Below are positions 25,927-36,265 of a stretch of 64,000 bases of DNA, in pieces. Numbering within the stretch: position 1 is the stretch's first letter; every line of letters starts with the position of its first letter. This DNA is from JABDIP01 sp965212545 (GTDB taxonomy: Bacteria > Pseudomonadota > Alphaproteobacteria > DSM-16000 > Inquilinaceae). Location of the stretch: the NCBI GenBank assembly GCA_965212545.1, contig CBDBVB010000021.1, forward strand, positions 62,001 through 126,000. The letters run 5' to 3'. The translations under genes were made by a program, and so were the position numbers. Below the pieces are notes generated by a model. It was not told the DNA's origin, did not search any database, and saw only the letters and a program-made list of their open reading frames with translations.

Positions 25927-26025
25927 CGTGCTGCTCCTCGAATTGGATCCGACCAAGCCTATCCAAACGGCGAGATGGTGGCTTTGACCTGAGTCATCCG
26001 GCGTATCGGCCGCCCCGATGGCGGG

Positions 26026-27117
26026 TTAACCCGGCCTTTCGTCATCCAAGGCCGGCGGCGCGGCGGTCCCGCGATCCTCGGCCGGCAGGCGTCCCTCTTC
26101 CACCCCATGGCAGGCGACTTCCGTGCCGCCATCGGTCGGCCTTGCCAGCGGCAACTCGACACGGCAGCGGTCATTGGCATGCGGGCAACGCGGGTGGAAC
26201 GGGCAGCCCGGCGGCGGATTGATCGGGTTGGGCACCTCCCCGGCCACGGGCTCCCGCTGCCGGCCGCTCATGTCCAGGCTCGGGATGGTGTCGAGCAGCA
26301 GCCGCGTATAGGGGTGCCGGGGGTAACGGAACAAGGTGCGCTTCTCGGCGACCTCGACCAGCCGGCCGAGATACATCACGCCGACCTGGTCGGACATATG
26401 GTAGACGACCGCGAGATTGTGACTGATGAACAGATAGGTCAGACCCAATCGCCGCTGCAGATCCTTCATCAGATTCAGGATCTGCGCCTGAACCGACACG
26501 TCCAATGCCGATGTCGGCTCGTCGCACACCAGGAAATCCGGCTGGCTGGCCAGCGCCCGGGCGATCGAGATTCGCTGGCGCTGGCCGCCTGAGAACTCAT
26601 GCGGGTATTTCGCGGCGTCCTTCGGATCGAGTCCGACCTGGGTGAGCAGGTCCCCGACACGCCTCTTGACGGCGCCGGCCTCGGTTTCGATGCGATGGGC
26701 CCGCAACGGCTCGGCCACGATGTCGGAGACCCTCCAGCGAGGATTGAGGCTGGCATAGGGGTCCTGGAAGATCATCTGAAGCCGCCGTCGGAACGGTTTC
26801 ATCGCGGCCCGCGTCTTGAGGCCGGCGATATCCGCCCCCTCGAATACGACCGAGCCGCCGGTCGGACGATAGAGCCCGACGACGGACCGGGCCACGGTCG
26901 ACTTTCCGCAGCCGGACTCGCCGACCAGGCTGAAGGTGCGGCCGCTCGGGATGTCGAAGCTGACATCCTGGACAGCACGCAGGATCTGGCGTTTCTCGCC
27001 CTCGAACAACCGGTTCAGGAACGGCTTGGAAACATCGAAATGCTTGGCCAATCCGGCGACCCGCAAGAGCGGGCCGGACTGAGCACCGGCATCCATGGCG
27101 ACCGCGACGTCAGACAT
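26026..27117 (-). CDS. dppF: Oligopeptide ABC transporter ATP-binding protein, DppF/OppF-like
   Basis: The 363-residue ATPase has Walker A GESGCGKST, signature FSGGQRQRISIAR, Walker B DFLVCDEPTSALDVS, and the oligopeptide C-terminal domain with the Cys-rich GCPFHPRCPHANDRC motif, which binds an iron-sulfur cluster in some family members. It is last in a five-gene importer operon and overlaps dppD by eight bases, so the two ATPases are translationally coupled. The ATG at 27117 (MSDVAVAMD) fits this overlap better than the frame start at 27141. Confidence 0.93.
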   Translation of the reverse strand: MSDVAVAMDAGAQSGPLLRVAGLAKHFDVSKPFLNRLFEGEKRQILRAVQDVSFDIPSGRTFSLVGESGCGKSTVARSVVGLYRPTGGSVVFEGADIAGLKTRAAMKPFRRRLQMIFQDPYASLNPRWRVSDIVAEPLRAHRIETEAGAVKRRVGDLLTQVGLDPKDAAKYPHEFSGGQRQRISIARALASQPDFLVCDEPTSALDVSVQAQILNLMKDLQRRLGLTYLFISHNLAVVYHMSDQVGVMYLGRLVEVAEKRTLFRYPRHPYTRLLLDTIPSLDMSGRQREPVAGEVPNPINPPPGCPFHPRCPHANDRCRVELPLARPTDGGTEVACHGVEEGRLPAEDRGTAAPPALDDERPG

Positions 27118-28096
27118 GGGCCGCGGCCTCCTCTTCGGCAAATAGCCAGCAGGCGACCTTGCCGCCCTCGACCGGCATCGGATCGGGCCTGACGCGGCGG
27201 CAGCGGTCGAAGACGCGCGGGCAACGTGGGTTGAAGGCGCAGCCGGTCGGGATGTCGGTCAGGCGCGGCATGCTGCCTTCGATCTGGGACAGTTGCTCGA
27301 CCTCGTGACCGATGCCGGGGATCGAACCCATCAGGCCGACCGTATAAGGGTGTTTGGGATGCTTGACCACGTCGCGTACCGGCCCGATCTCGGCAAGGCG
27401 TCCGGCATACATGACGGCCACCCGATCGGCGGTTTCGGCGATCACGCCCATATCGTGGGTCACCAACATCACCGCCGTGCCGTGATCGCGGCACAGGCGT
27501 TTCAGCAGGGCCAGAATCTGCGCCTGGATCGACACGTCCAATGCCGTGGTCGGCTCGTCGGCGATGATCAGGCGGGGATTCACGCATAGCGCCAGGGCAA
27601 TCACCACCCGTTGCCGCATGCCGCCCGAGAACTGGTGCGGATATCCGTCGATGCGCCTGTCGGGCGCGGGAATGCCAACCTCCGCCAGCAATTCGATGGC
27701 GCGCCGCCGCGCCTGCGCGGCATTCATGTCGGTATGGGTCTGGATGGTCTCAACCAACTGCCGACCAACCGTATAGAGCGGGTTGAGGCTGGTCAGCGGA
27801 TCCTGGAAGATCGCCCCGATCTCGCGTCCCCGGATCCGGCGCATCTCATTGTAGGACAGGTCGTCGATCCGCCTGCCCTCCAGAAGGACACGCCCATCGG
27901 CGATGCGCCCGGGCGGCTCCAGCAAGCCGATGATCGCGGAGCCGGTCAGCGACTTGCCGGCGCCGGATTCGCCAACCACGCCCAGCACCTCCCCGGGGTC
28001 GATGTGAAAGGACACGTCGTCCACTGCCACCAGCGTGCCACGCCGGGTCGGGAACTCGATGCGCAGGTTCTCCACACTGAGCAGCGGTGCGGCCAT
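27110..28096 (-). CDS. dppD: Oligopeptide ABC transporter ATP-binding protein, DppD/OppD-like
   Basis: The 328-residue ATPase partner of DppF has Walker A GESGAGKSL, signature FSGGMRQRVVIAL, Walker B RLIIADEPTTALDVS, and a C-terminal GCAFNPRCPRVFDRC segment. Walker A ends in Ser-Leu rather than Ser-Thr, as in many OppD proteins. It is encoded 11 bases after the DppC-like permease. These two ATPases may also energise the ATPase-less permease pair at 13301-15216. Confidence 0.93.
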   Translation of the reverse strand: MAAPLLSVENLRIEFPTRRGTLVAVDDVSFHIDPGEVLGVVGESGAGKSLTGSAIIGLLEPPGRIADGRVLLEGRRIDDLSYNEMRRIRGREIGAIFQDPLTSLNPLYTVGRQLVETIQTHTDMNAAQARRRAIELLAEVGIPAPDRRIDGYPHQFSGGMRQRVVIALALCVNPRLIIADEPTTALDVSIQAQILALLKRLCRDHGTAVMLVTHDMGVIAETADRVAVMYAGRLAEIGPVRDVVKHPKHPYTVGLMGSIPGIGHEVEQLSQIEGSMPRLTDIPTGCAFNPRCPRVFDRCRRVRPDPMPVEGGKVACWLFAEEEAAAHV

Positions 28097-28107
28097 TGGG
28101 TTCGCTC

Positions 28108-29091
28108 TCAGCGCAGTTTCGGGTTCAAGGCGTCACGCAGCCAGTCGCCCAGCAGGTTGACTGACAGGGCCAGCATCAGCAGGGCGATTCCGGGGAACAG
28201 GGTGATCCACCATTCGCCGGAGAACAGGAAATCGTTTCCGATGCGGATCAGGGTGCCGAGCGACGGCCGCGTCGGCGGCGCGCCGATGCCCAGGAAGGAC
28301 AGCGTCGCCTCGGTGATGATCGCCAGCGCCAGGCCGATGGTGGCGATCACCAGGACCGGGCCGATCACGTTCGGCAGCACATGTCGCAGCATGATCGTGA
28401 GCGGGTGTATGCCAATCACCTTGGCGGCCTGTACGTATTCCTTGTTTTTCTCCACCAGCGTCGAGCCGCGTACGGTGCGGGCGTACTGCACCCAGGTGGA
28501 TATGCCGATGGCGAAGACCAGGACATAGATGGCCAGGGAGTCGTGGAACTGCCGCGGCACCACGGCGCGCGCTACGCCGCCGACCAGCAATGCGATCAGG
28601 ATCGTCGGGAAGCTGAGGAAGATGTCGGCGACGCGCATGATCAGGCCGTCGACCCAGCCGCCCACATACCCGGCCAGAAGGCCGAGTCCGACGCCCAACA
28701 CCATGGCAAATATCACCGACGCAAATCCCACCATGAGGGAGATCCGCGAGCCATATAGGATGGCGGAGAAGATGTCCCGCCCCTGATCGTCGGTCCCCAT
28801 CCAGTAGACCTTGCCGCTGAAGCTGTCGCCCATGGGCGAGGTGAAGCCGTCCATCAGTTCCAGCGACGCCGGATCGAACGGGTTATAGGGCGCGATCAGC
28901 GGCGCGAAGGCCGCACCGAAAAAGAAGATCAGCGTGATCACGGCGGCCACCACCGTCACAGGCGAGTTCTTGAAGCTGTGCCAGATGTCGGTGTCGAGCG
29001 CGCGGGCGAACACGCCAGGCGGAGAGATCGCCAATTCTTCCTCCGGCGTAGCGTGGCTTGGCAAGTCCTGGGTCGGGTCCTGGGTGGTCAT
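28108..29091 (-). CDS. dppC: Oligopeptide ABC transporter permease, DppC-like
   Basis: The 327-residue permease has an N-terminal cytoplasmic stretch, then a first helix (VTVVAAVITLIFFFGAAFAP). YWMGTDDQGRDIFSAILYGS is the DppC signature. The EAA-type loop is AAKVIGIHPLTIMLRHVLPN. It forms the channel with the DppB-like protein encoded 17 bases upstream. Confidence 0.93.
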   Translation of the reverse strand: MTTQDPTQDLPSHATPEEELAISPPGVFARALDTDIWHSFKNSPVTVVAAVITLIFFFGAAFAPLIAPYNPFDPASLELMDGFTSPMGDSFSGKVYWMGTDDQGRDIFSAILYGSRISLMVGFASVIFAMVLGVGLGLLAGYVGGWVDGLIMRVADIFLSFPTILIALLVGGVARAVVPRQFHDSLAIYVLVFAIGISTWVQYARTVRGSTLVEKNKEYVQAAKVIGIHPLTIMLRHVLPNVIGPVLVIATIGLALAIITEATLSFLGIGAPPTRPSLGTLIRIGNDFLFSGEWWITLFPGIALLMLALSVNLLGDWLRDALNPKLR

Positions 29092-29108
29092 GCCGCCGTT
29101 CCGCCCTG

Positions 29109-30098
29109 CTATTGTCCGCCGCCGGCGGCGGAGGATTCGATGCGGAGCCTCGGGTCGACCGCATAGTACAGCAGGTCGACGATCAGGTTGATGATGACGA
29201 AGAACAGGGCGATCAGCACCAGATAGGCGGACATCACCGGGATATCTGCGAAGTTAACCGCCTGGATGAACATCAGCCCCATGCCGGGCCACTGGAACAC
29301 CGTCTCAGTGATGATGGCGAAGGCGATGATCGCGCCCAACTGCAATCCGGTGATGGTGATTACCGGCACCATGGTGTTCTTGAGCGCATGGCCGAAATTC
29401 ACCGCCCGGTCCGTCAGGCCGCGGGCCCGGGCAAACTTGATGTAGTCGGCGCGCAGAACCTCGAGCATCTCCGCCCGCACCAGGCGCATGATCAGGGTCA
29501 TCTGGAACAGCGCCAGGGTGAAGGCCGGCATGATGATCGCCTTCAGGCCGCTGACCGTCAGCAGGCCCGTCGACCACCATCCCAGATCAATCACCTGGCC
29601 GCGGCCGAAGGACGGCAGAAGCGGCAGCGTCACGGCAAACAGATAGATCATCAGGATGCCGATCAGGAAGGTCGGCAGCGACACCCCGACAAGCGACAGG
29701 AACATCACCAGCCGGCTGCCTGCACCGTCGCGGTTCAGGGCGGTGTACACGCCCATGACCAGACCCAGCCCCACGGCGATCAGGGCGGATACGATCGACA
29801 ACTCCAGGGTCGCCGGCAGGCGTTCGGCGATCAGTTCCTCCACCGGCCGCTGCAGCCGGTAGGAGATGCCGAATTCCCCCTGGATCGCATTGCCGACGAA
29901 GCGGATGAACTGGACATAGAACGGATCGTTGAGGCCAAGCCGCTCGCGCAGTTCTTCGCGCTCCAGCGTGGTGGTTTCCTGCCCGACCATGTTGTTGATC
30001 GGGTCGCCGACATAGTTGAACAGCAGGAAGGCGACCAGGGACACGACCAGCATCACGATGATCGACTGGATCAGCCGCCTGACGATGAATGCCGCCAT
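29109..30098 (-). CDS. dppB: Oligopeptide ABC transporter permease, DppB-like
   Basis: The 329-residue permease has six helices. It starts MAAFIVRRLIQSIIVMLVVS, has the NYVGDPINNMVG segment equivalent to the DppB GDP motif, and the EAA loop ARARGLTDRAVNFGHALKN. It follows the solute-binding protein gene after a 78-base gap that contains a strong hairpin, an arrangement that lets the binding protein be made in excess. Confidence 0.93.
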   Translation of the reverse strand: MAAFIVRRLIQSIIVMLVVSLVAFLLFNYVGDPINNMVGQETTTLEREELRERLGLNDPFYVQFIRFVGNAIQGEFGISYRLQRPVEELIAERLPATLELSIVSALIAVGLGLVMGVYTALNRDGAGSRLVMFLSLVGVSLPTFLIGILMIYLFAVTLPLLPSFGRGQVIDLGWWSTGLLTVSGLKAIIMPAFTLALFQMTLIMRLVRAEMLEVLRADYIKFARARGLTDRAVNFGHALKNTMVPVITITGLQLGAIIAFAIITETVFQWPGMGLMFIQAVNFADIPVMSAYLVLIALFFVIINLIVDLLYYAVDPRLRIESSAAGGGQ

Positions 30099-30136
30099 GG
30101 CCTCGCTCTCAACCTGTTCTGGACGCCGGTGTCTAA

Positions 30137-30166
30137 GAGGCCGCCAGCGCTGTGTCCGGCGGCCTC
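30137..30166 (-). terminator. Hairpin between binding-protein and permease genes (attenuator-like)
   Basis: GAGGCCGCC and GGCGGCCTC form a perfect 9-base-pair stem around a 12-base loop. It lies 11 bases after the binding-protein stop and has no T-run, so it probably stabilises the upstream message or partly attenuates transcription into the permease genes. Confidence 0.65.
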
Positions 30167-30176
30167 CTGAACCGAT

Positions 30177-31767
30177 CTAGTTGTTGTATGTAACGTACTT
30201 GAACTGAACCTGGTCGTCGCCGCGAATGTGCACGTTGACGTTGTCGGCCATGGCCCAGTTCAGGACCTGGTGGTGCAGCGGAAGGTAGATCAGTTCCGGA
30301 TTCACGATGTCCCAGATCTGCTGGATCTTCTCGTTGCGGGCCGCGAGATCGACCTCGGTGACGATGTCCACGGTCAGTTCGTCGACGGTCGCATTGGTGA
30401 AATGGGTGCCGTTCCAGGAGCCGCGGGTACCGTCATCGGTGTGGAACAGAGTAGCTGAAGATGTACTCCGAATCGAAGGTCGGGACACCCCAGCCCAGCA
30501 TGTAGAAGGCCGTGTTCCGGTTCGACAGCTCGGCGAAATGGATGCTCTTGGGCCGTGCATCCAGGCTGACGATGATGTTGGCCTGGCCGAGCATGCCGAC
30601 CACCGCCTGGCAGATCGCTTCATCGTTGATGTAGCGATCGTTCGGGCAATGCAGCGTGATCTCGAACCCGCCACCGTAGCCGGCCTCGTCCAGCAGGGCC
30701 TTGGCCGCTTCGATGTCCTGGCTCTGCCGAGCGTCCATTTCCTCGGTATAGCCGTTGACGAAAGGCGGCGCGACGATGCCGGCAGGCGTAGACTGGCCGC
30801 GCATCACCACCCGCTGGATGGCATCGCGGTCGATCGCCAAGTTCATCGCCTGACGCACCCGGATGTCCGACAGCGGGTTGTGTCCGGTGATGTTGTCGTA
30901 TTCGTGATCGTCCGCACGGATGTCCATGCCCAGGAAAATCACGCGGTTCTGGGGCGTCGTCGTTACCTTGATGCCGTCGTCCGAGGACAGACGGCGCAGA
31001 TCCTGCACCGGCGGGTCGAGCACGAAGTCGAGTTCGCCGGACAGCAGGGCCGCGACGCGGGTCGGCGGCGAGGTGATCGGCGTGTAGACGATCCGCTCGA
31101 TCTCTGTCGCGTACTCGTCATTGCCCCAATAATCGTCGTTGCGCGCCAGTTCGGTGCGGATGCCGGGCTCGCGCGACACCAGGACATAGGGGCCGGTACC
31201 GTTGGTGTTGCGTGCCGCGAAGGTCTCCTCGCCTGCGGCGTAGTCCTGCGGCAGTTCGACACCGTTCGCCTCGGACCATCCCTTGTCCATCATGAACATG
31301 TTGGTCAGGTTGTTCGGCAGCAGCGGGTTGGGCCCGTCGGTGATCACGTGGACGGTTTGGTCGTCGACGGCGCGGACCTCGGCGATCGAGGTCAGCAGCC
31401 CCTTGTAGTCCGAGTTTTCGTGCCGCGCCCGGTTGAGGGAAAACACCACGTCCTCGGCGGTGAACGCGGCGCCGTCGTGGAAGCTCACGCCCTGGCGCAG
31501 CTTGAATTCCCAGACATTGGGATCGTCTGTCGGCTCCCAGGAGATGGCAAGGCCCGGGACCAGTTGCAGGTTGTTGTCCCGGTTCACCAGCGGCTCGTAG
31601 ATCTGTTGCGACATGGTCGCGGTCGGACCTTCGTTCTGGCCGTGCGGGTCCAGTGTCAGGGCGTCGCCGGCGCTGGACCATCGCATCACCCGATGGCCGT
31701 CCGCAAGGCTGGCGGTCGCAGTGCTCAGGACCAGAACGGCCCCCAGGGTCGTAACCAAAATCCTCAT
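30177..31767 (-). CDS. dppA: Oligopeptide-binding protein, family 5, with one frameshift
   Basis: The periplasmic ligand receptor of the downstream dppBCDF genes has a signal peptide (MRILVTTLGAVLVLSTATAS) and family-5 motifs FHDGAAFTAEDVVFSLNRA and RVRQAMNLAIDRDAIQRVV. The reading frame breaks near 30450-30455: the N-terminal frame runs into a stop after FDSEYIFSYS, while LFHTDDGTRGSWNGTHF continues in the next frame to 30177. Removing one base restores about 530 residues, the usual size. The start at 31767 follows GAGGAG. It is closely related to the neighbour at 32029-33618. The frameshift is more likely a sequence error or very recent event than old decay. Confidence 0.85.
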
Positions 31768-31987
31768 TGAAGAGCTCCTCATTCTTGGCGCCTTTTGGCG
31801 CTTCCATTTGCGTGTCCGTCTGCGGGTCAGCGGCCACGACCGCGTCGGCGAATCTTCAGACCACAGGCCAATAGCGGGGCTGAGGGCCTGGATCGCATAG
31901 TGGATTCGCATCGCGTGGCACGTCGGCGCCGATACGCCCGTCGCAGCATGCCGGCTGGCCCTTGGTCAGGCAAGCCAAACAGGGCAA

Positions 31988-32012
31988 GGCCGGATGGCAG
32001 AGCCGTCCGGCC
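31988..32012 (-). terminator. Probable terminator of the second binding-protein gene
   Basis: On the minus strand, GGCCGGACGGC-TCT-GCCATCCGGCC forms an 11-base-pair stem with one mismatch, 17 bases after the stop at 32029. It is preceded by an 11-base G/C homopolymer (32011-32021, C on the plus strand). The T-run after the stem is weak. Confidence 0.6.
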
Positions 32013-32028
32013 CCCCCCCCCTGACAGA

Positions 32029-33618
32029 TCAATTGCCGATCATCACATGTCGCCAGTGGAAGACGTTGTCGGCACGCTGCGCCAACTCGACACCGTCACG
32101 CACGCCCCAGGACAAAGCCTGCTGATGCAGCGGGATGTACCCGACATCATCGTGCAGCATCTGCCAAGCCTGGTCGATCAGCTCACCTCGCTTTTCAAGA
32201 TCGGTCTCGACCAGGATCCGGTCCGCCAGCGCATCGATATCCGGGTTCGAAAAGCCTCCGACGTTGAAGGTTCCGCGCCCGGACTCATCGTCGCGAGTGC
32301 CGATCAGATTGTGAAGCGGGTTCCAGCTGTCGAAGCTGCCCGGGGTCCAACCGAGCAGGTACAAGCTGGTGTCAAAGCCGCCCTGGGCCAGGATCTTTGC
32401 GAAAAAGATGCTCTTGTTCTGCGCCAGCAGATCGACCTCGACGCCGACTCGGTCCAGCATGCCGACAATGGCCTGGCAGATCGCCTCGTCATTGACATAG
32501 CGATCGTTCGGGCAATCCATGGTGATTTCGAAGCCGTCTGCGTAGCCAGCCTCCGCCAGCAGTGCCTTGGACCGTTCCGGATCGTAGGGATGCCGCGTCA
32601 GGTCAGCGGGGAATCCATTGATGCCTGGCGCGACCATGGAGGCTGCGGGAGTCGACTGTCCCCGCATGACGACCCGTTGGATCGCCTGAATATCGATGGC
32701 TTGATAGAAGGCCTGGCGAACTCGCTGATCCTTGAACGGATTGGCGCCGCTGACGCTGGAATAGAGCAATTCGTCGCGGGATTGATCCATGCCCAGGAAG
32801 ATCGTTCTGAGCTCGGGCCCGGTCAGCGCTGAGGTGCCGTCATTGGCGCTGACCCGCTCGACGTCCTGAAGCGGTACCGGATAGACCAGATCCATCTCAC
32901 CGGACAAAAGGGCGGCGACCCGCGTCGGGTCGGATGCGATCGGCTGAAGAACAACCTCGGTCAGATTGTGGGTGGCTTCATCCCACCAGTTCGGATTCGG
33001 CACAGCGACCGTGCGCACATCGGCTTCCCGCTCCACGACCATGAACGGACCGGTGCCGTTGGTGTTCCGGTTCGCGTAATTGTCGGTGTTGGCATCGGAG
33101 AGGTTGGTGGGCATCGTGGTGCCGTTTTCCTCGGCCCACTCCTTGTCCATGATGTACCAAGTGTCCCACTCCGCGATCAGGATCGGGTTGGGAACCTCGG
33201 TCACGACATCGACGGTATGGTCATCGACCTTTACCACTTCCACGACACCGCTCAGGCGGGTCTGCAGGCCGGACCCTTCCATCAGCACGCGCTCGGCGCT
33301 GAACACCACATCGTCAGCGGTGAAGGGGTTGCCATTGTGGAATGTGACGCCTTGACGGAGGTAAAACCGCCAGCGTGTCGGTTCGACGATTTCCCAGCGC
33401 TCAGCCAGGGCCGGCTGGATCGAAAGGTCAACTGCCCGTTGGGTCAGACCCTCGTAGATGTTTCCCAGGAACCCGAGCGTGAACGTCTCGTTCCGGCTGT
33501 ACGGATCAAGGGTATTCGCGTCACCCTGAAAGGCAAAGCGTAGAGTCTCTGCGCCGGCTGGCTGCAGCGTCGCGCCGACAATCGCCGCGCCGACAACAAT
33601 GGCTGATTTCCATCGCAT
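32029..33618 (-). CDS. Oligopeptide-binding protein, family 5 (second paralogue)
   Basis: The 529-residue periplasmic protein has a signal peptide of about 23 residues ending PAGA-ETL. Family-5 motifs are FAFQGDANTLDPYSRNE, FHNGNPFTADDVVFSAERVL and QRVRQAFYQAIDIQAIQRVV. It shares long stretches with the product of 30177-31767, for example VMRGQSTPA and the ITLHCPNDRYINDEA / ITMDCPNDRYVNDEA pair, so the two are tandem paralogues. It lies upstream of that gene, separated by a terminator-like hairpin. It may give the same transporter a second ligand range. GGGAGA precedes the ATG. Confidence 0.92.
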   Translation of the reverse strand: MRWKSAIVVGAAIVGATLQPAGAETLRFAFQGDANTLDPYSRNETFTLGFLGNIYEGLTQRAVDLSIQPALAERWEIVEPTRWRFYLRQGVTFHNGNPFTADDVVFSAERVLMEGSGLQTRLSGVVEVVKVDDHTVDVVTEVPNPILIAEWDTWYIMDKEWAEENGTTMPTNLSDANTDNYANRNTNGTGPFMVVEREADVRTVAVPNPNWWDEATHNLTEVVLQPIASDPTRVAALLSGEMDLVYPVPLQDVERVSANDGTSALTGPELRTIFLGMDQSRDELLYSSVSGANPFKDQRVRQAFYQAIDIQAIQRVVMRGQSTPAASMVAPGINGFPADLTRHPYDPERSKALLAEAGYADGFEITMDCPNDRYVNDEAICQAIVGMLDRVGVEVDLLAQNKSIFFAKILAQGGFDTSLYLLGWTPGSFDSWNPLHNLIGTRDDESGRGTFNVGGFSNPDIDALADRILVETDLEKRGELIDQAWQMLHDDVGYIPLHQQALSWGVRDGVELAQRADNVFHWRHVMIGN

Positions 33619-33957
33619 TGCTCGGTTGTCTCCCTGATTGCGCGCCCTATCCGGGGCGTCGAATTCTTGCATTCCAGCGGTCAAGCCGGAGGTGATCGAT
33701 TGGATAGGAAAGGAGAACCTTCCATTGAAGTCAATTTGAATCAAAGTAAACGCCGGATGGCGGCCTTGACCGATATCAATGCCCGGCGGCCCGTTGCACG
33801 GCTCAATCCTGCAAGTGACAGCGCAACCGGACGCTCCGGCGGCATCGATGCCGCCGGCCCTGGGGTGCACTTGGGGCAAAATCCGGATATGGTTGTGCAC
33901 GATCATGGCAGCCCGCATGACGGGGGCCGAAGGCTCAGTATTCGGGGAACGAACGCG
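33619..33957. other. Divergent intergenic region between binding protein and hemA
   Basis: There are 339 bases with no convincing gene. The segment must contain both promoters. The open frame that runs through it into hemA has no codon bias before 33958. I see no clear operator. Confidence 0.55.
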
Positions 33958-35213
33958 ATGGACTACGAGGGTATCTTCCGTGGCGCCCTTGCGGGACTGA
34001 AGTCGGAGGGCCGTTACCGGACCTTCGCGGAGCTGGAGCGCCATGCGGGGACGTTTCCGCGGGCCCGGCACCACGGCCTGACGTCGCTGCCGGACGGCGT
34101 ACCGCCTGCGGAGGGTGCGGCCGAGGCGACGCCGCCGGAGGTGACGGTGTGGTGTTCGAACGACTATCTGGGCATGGGCCAGCATCCCGAGGTGCTGCAG
34201 GCGATGGCCGATGCGGTGGTGCGCTACGGTGCGGGCGCCGGCGGCACCCGCAACATCTCCGGCACCCATCATCTGCATGTGCTGCTGGAGCGCGAGCTGG
34301 CCTCGCTGCACGGCAAGGAGTCCGCCCTGCTGTTCACCTCGGGCTACATCTCCAACGAGGCGGCGCTGTCGACCATCGCCAAGTTGGTGCCGGATTGCGT
34401 GGTGTTCTCCGACGCCCTGAACCACGCCTCGATGATCGCCGGGATCCGCAATTCCGGGGCCGAGAAGCACATCTTCCGGCACAACGACCCGGGTGATCTG
34501 GACCGGCTGATGGGCCGCTATGCGCCGGAGCGCCCGAAGCTGGTGGCGTTCGAGAGCGTGTATTCGATGGATGGCGACATCGCGCCGATCGCCGAGCTGT
34601 GCGACGTGGCCGAGAAGCATGGCGCCATGACCTATCTGGACGAGGTGCATGCGGTTGGCATGTATGGCGAGCATGGCGGCGGGGTTTCGGAGCGGGACCG
34701 GTGGCGGACCGTCTGACGGTGATCGAGGGCACGCTTGGCAAGGCGTTCGGGGTGATGGGCGGCTACATCACGGCCTCGGCGGCCCTGGTGGACGTGGTGC
34801 GGAGCTTCGCGCCGGGCTTCATCTTCACCACGGCGTTGCCGCCGGTGGTGGCGGCCGGCGCCCTGGCGAGCGTGCGGCACCTGAAGGCGAGCGGGGCTGA
34901 GCGGGCGGCCCAGCAGGAGCGCGCGGCGAAGCTGAAGCGCATGCTGTCCGATGCCGGCCTGCCGGTGATGTCCTCGGCGAGCCACATCGTACCGGTTCTG
35001 GTGGGCGACCCGCGGCTGTGCAAGCAGGCCTCGGACACCCTGCTGGAGCAGCACGGCATCTATGTGCAGCCGATCAACTACCCGACGGTGCCGCGCGGCA
35101 CCGAGCGGCTGCGGCTGACCCCGGGCCCGCTGCATGACGACCTGCAGATGGCCAGGCTGGTCGACGCCCTGAAGGACGTCTGGGGACGGCTCAGAATCGA
35201 GGTTGCCGCCTGA
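33958..35213 (+). CDS. hemA: 5-aminolevulinate synthase, with one frameshift
   Basis: The PLP enzyme condenses glycine and succinyl-CoA, the first step of haem synthesis by the C4 route. The N-terminal frame shows WCSNDYLGMGQHPEVLQAM, GAGAGGTRNISGTHHLH, ESVYSMDGDIAP and YLDEVHAVGMYGEHGGG. The frame breaks at about 34699-34702, where a GGG run seems to have lost a G. The next frame continues VADRLTVIEGTLGKAFGVMG with the PLP lysine in TLGKAFG. Corrected length is about 418 residues, near the family's 400-410. An essential gene with a homopolymer shift suggests a sequencing error, unless another copy exists. The start at 33958 is chosen for family alignment. Confidence 0.9.
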
Positions 35214-35412
35214 GAATGGGGCCGGTCATTGCCGGCCGGTCGGACCCTGGGAAACGACCCTGCAATAGGGCTGGGCCTAAAGGCGTATCCCACGCGACAA
35301 ATCACCCTACAATGCGTATAGTCCTTCCGCATTGCAGGTCGCGTGCGATGTGGTCGTCGACAAGACTCTCCCTTCGCTTCGCGGTTGCCGGCATGATCCA
35401 AGAGGTAGGTGC

Positions 35413-36210
35413 ATGACCGACGAAAACCAAGCCACCGAGACCGAGCTCTATACGGCGGCTCAGCCGGAGATCCGCAAGATCGGCATCGCCGACCTCAAGG
35501 ACGCCCTGGCCAAAGGGATCGCCGATTTCGAGGCGATGCCCACCCATCTGATCTTTCTGTGTCTGATCTATCCGATCCTGACGCTGATGATGGCCCGGGT
35601 GGCCGGCGGTTACGAAGTCTTGCCTTTGGTTTTCCCACTGCTTGCCGGCTTCACCCTGATCGGCCCATTGGTCGCCTGTGGCATGTACGAGTTGAGCAAG
35701 CGTCGCGAGCGCGGCGAGGACATTTCGCGCTGGCACGCCTTCAACATACGCAAGTCGCCTGCGAAGATGTCGGTCGCGTCGCTTGGCATCCTGCAGCTCG
35801 CCGTCTACCTGGTTTGGCTCGGCGTCGCCAACACCATCTACAAGCAGCTCTTCGGTGACTTCGTCCCCACATCGGTGGGCGACTTCATCAACCACATCTT
35901 CGGAACCGGACCCGGCTGGGCCCTGATCATTATCGGCAGCGGTGCCGGTTTCATATTCGCGGCGGTGGTCCTGAGCGTCAGCGCGATTTCGTTCCCGCTG
36001 GTGCTGGACCGCGATGTCGGCGCGGTCTCCGCGGCATTCACGTCGATCCGAGTTTCACTGGCCAACCCGATCACGATGGCGATCTGGGGGCTGATCGTCG
36101 CGGTGGCACTCGGGATCGGTGCAATGCCGCTGTTCTTCGGCCTGGCCGTGGTGATGCCGGTGCTGGGCCACGCCACATGGCATCTGTACCGCAAGGTCGT
36201 CATCTGGTGA
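35413..36210 (+). CDS. DUF2189 membrane protein
   Basis: The 265-residue inner-membrane protein has about six hydrophobic segments. The family pattern is ADLKDALAKGIADFEAMPTH, then a helix, then PLLAGFTLIGPLVACGMYEL and SKRRERGEDISRWHAF, diagnostic of DUF2189. The function is unknown. In alphaproteobacteria this family is often found close to cytochrome oxidase genes, as here, where the oxidase operon is convergent across a shared terminator. The start at 35413 follows AGAGGTAGGTGC. Confidence 0.85.
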   Translation: MTDENQATETELYTAAQPEIRKIGIADLKDALAKGIADFEAMPTHLIFLCLIYPILTLMMARVAGGYEVLPLVFPLLAGFTLIGPLVACGMYELSKRRERGEDISRWHAFNIRKSPAKMSVASLGILQLAVYLVWLGVANTIYKQLFGDFVPTSVGDFINHIFGTGPGWALIIIGSGAGFIFAAVVLSVSAISFPLVLDRDVGAVSAAFTSIRVSLANPITMAIWGLIVAVALGIGAMPLFFGLAVVMPVLGHATWHLYRKVVIW

Positions 36211-36265
36211 CTGTCGCGGCCTGAGGTGGCCGCGCCGCCGCAACGGCCGGACATTGGGAATCACA

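Noticed and set aside
32011..32021. Poly-C tract of 11 bases as a phase-variation switch
   Set aside because: It lies downstream of a stop codon in the gap between two binding-protein genes, not in a promoter or coding region.
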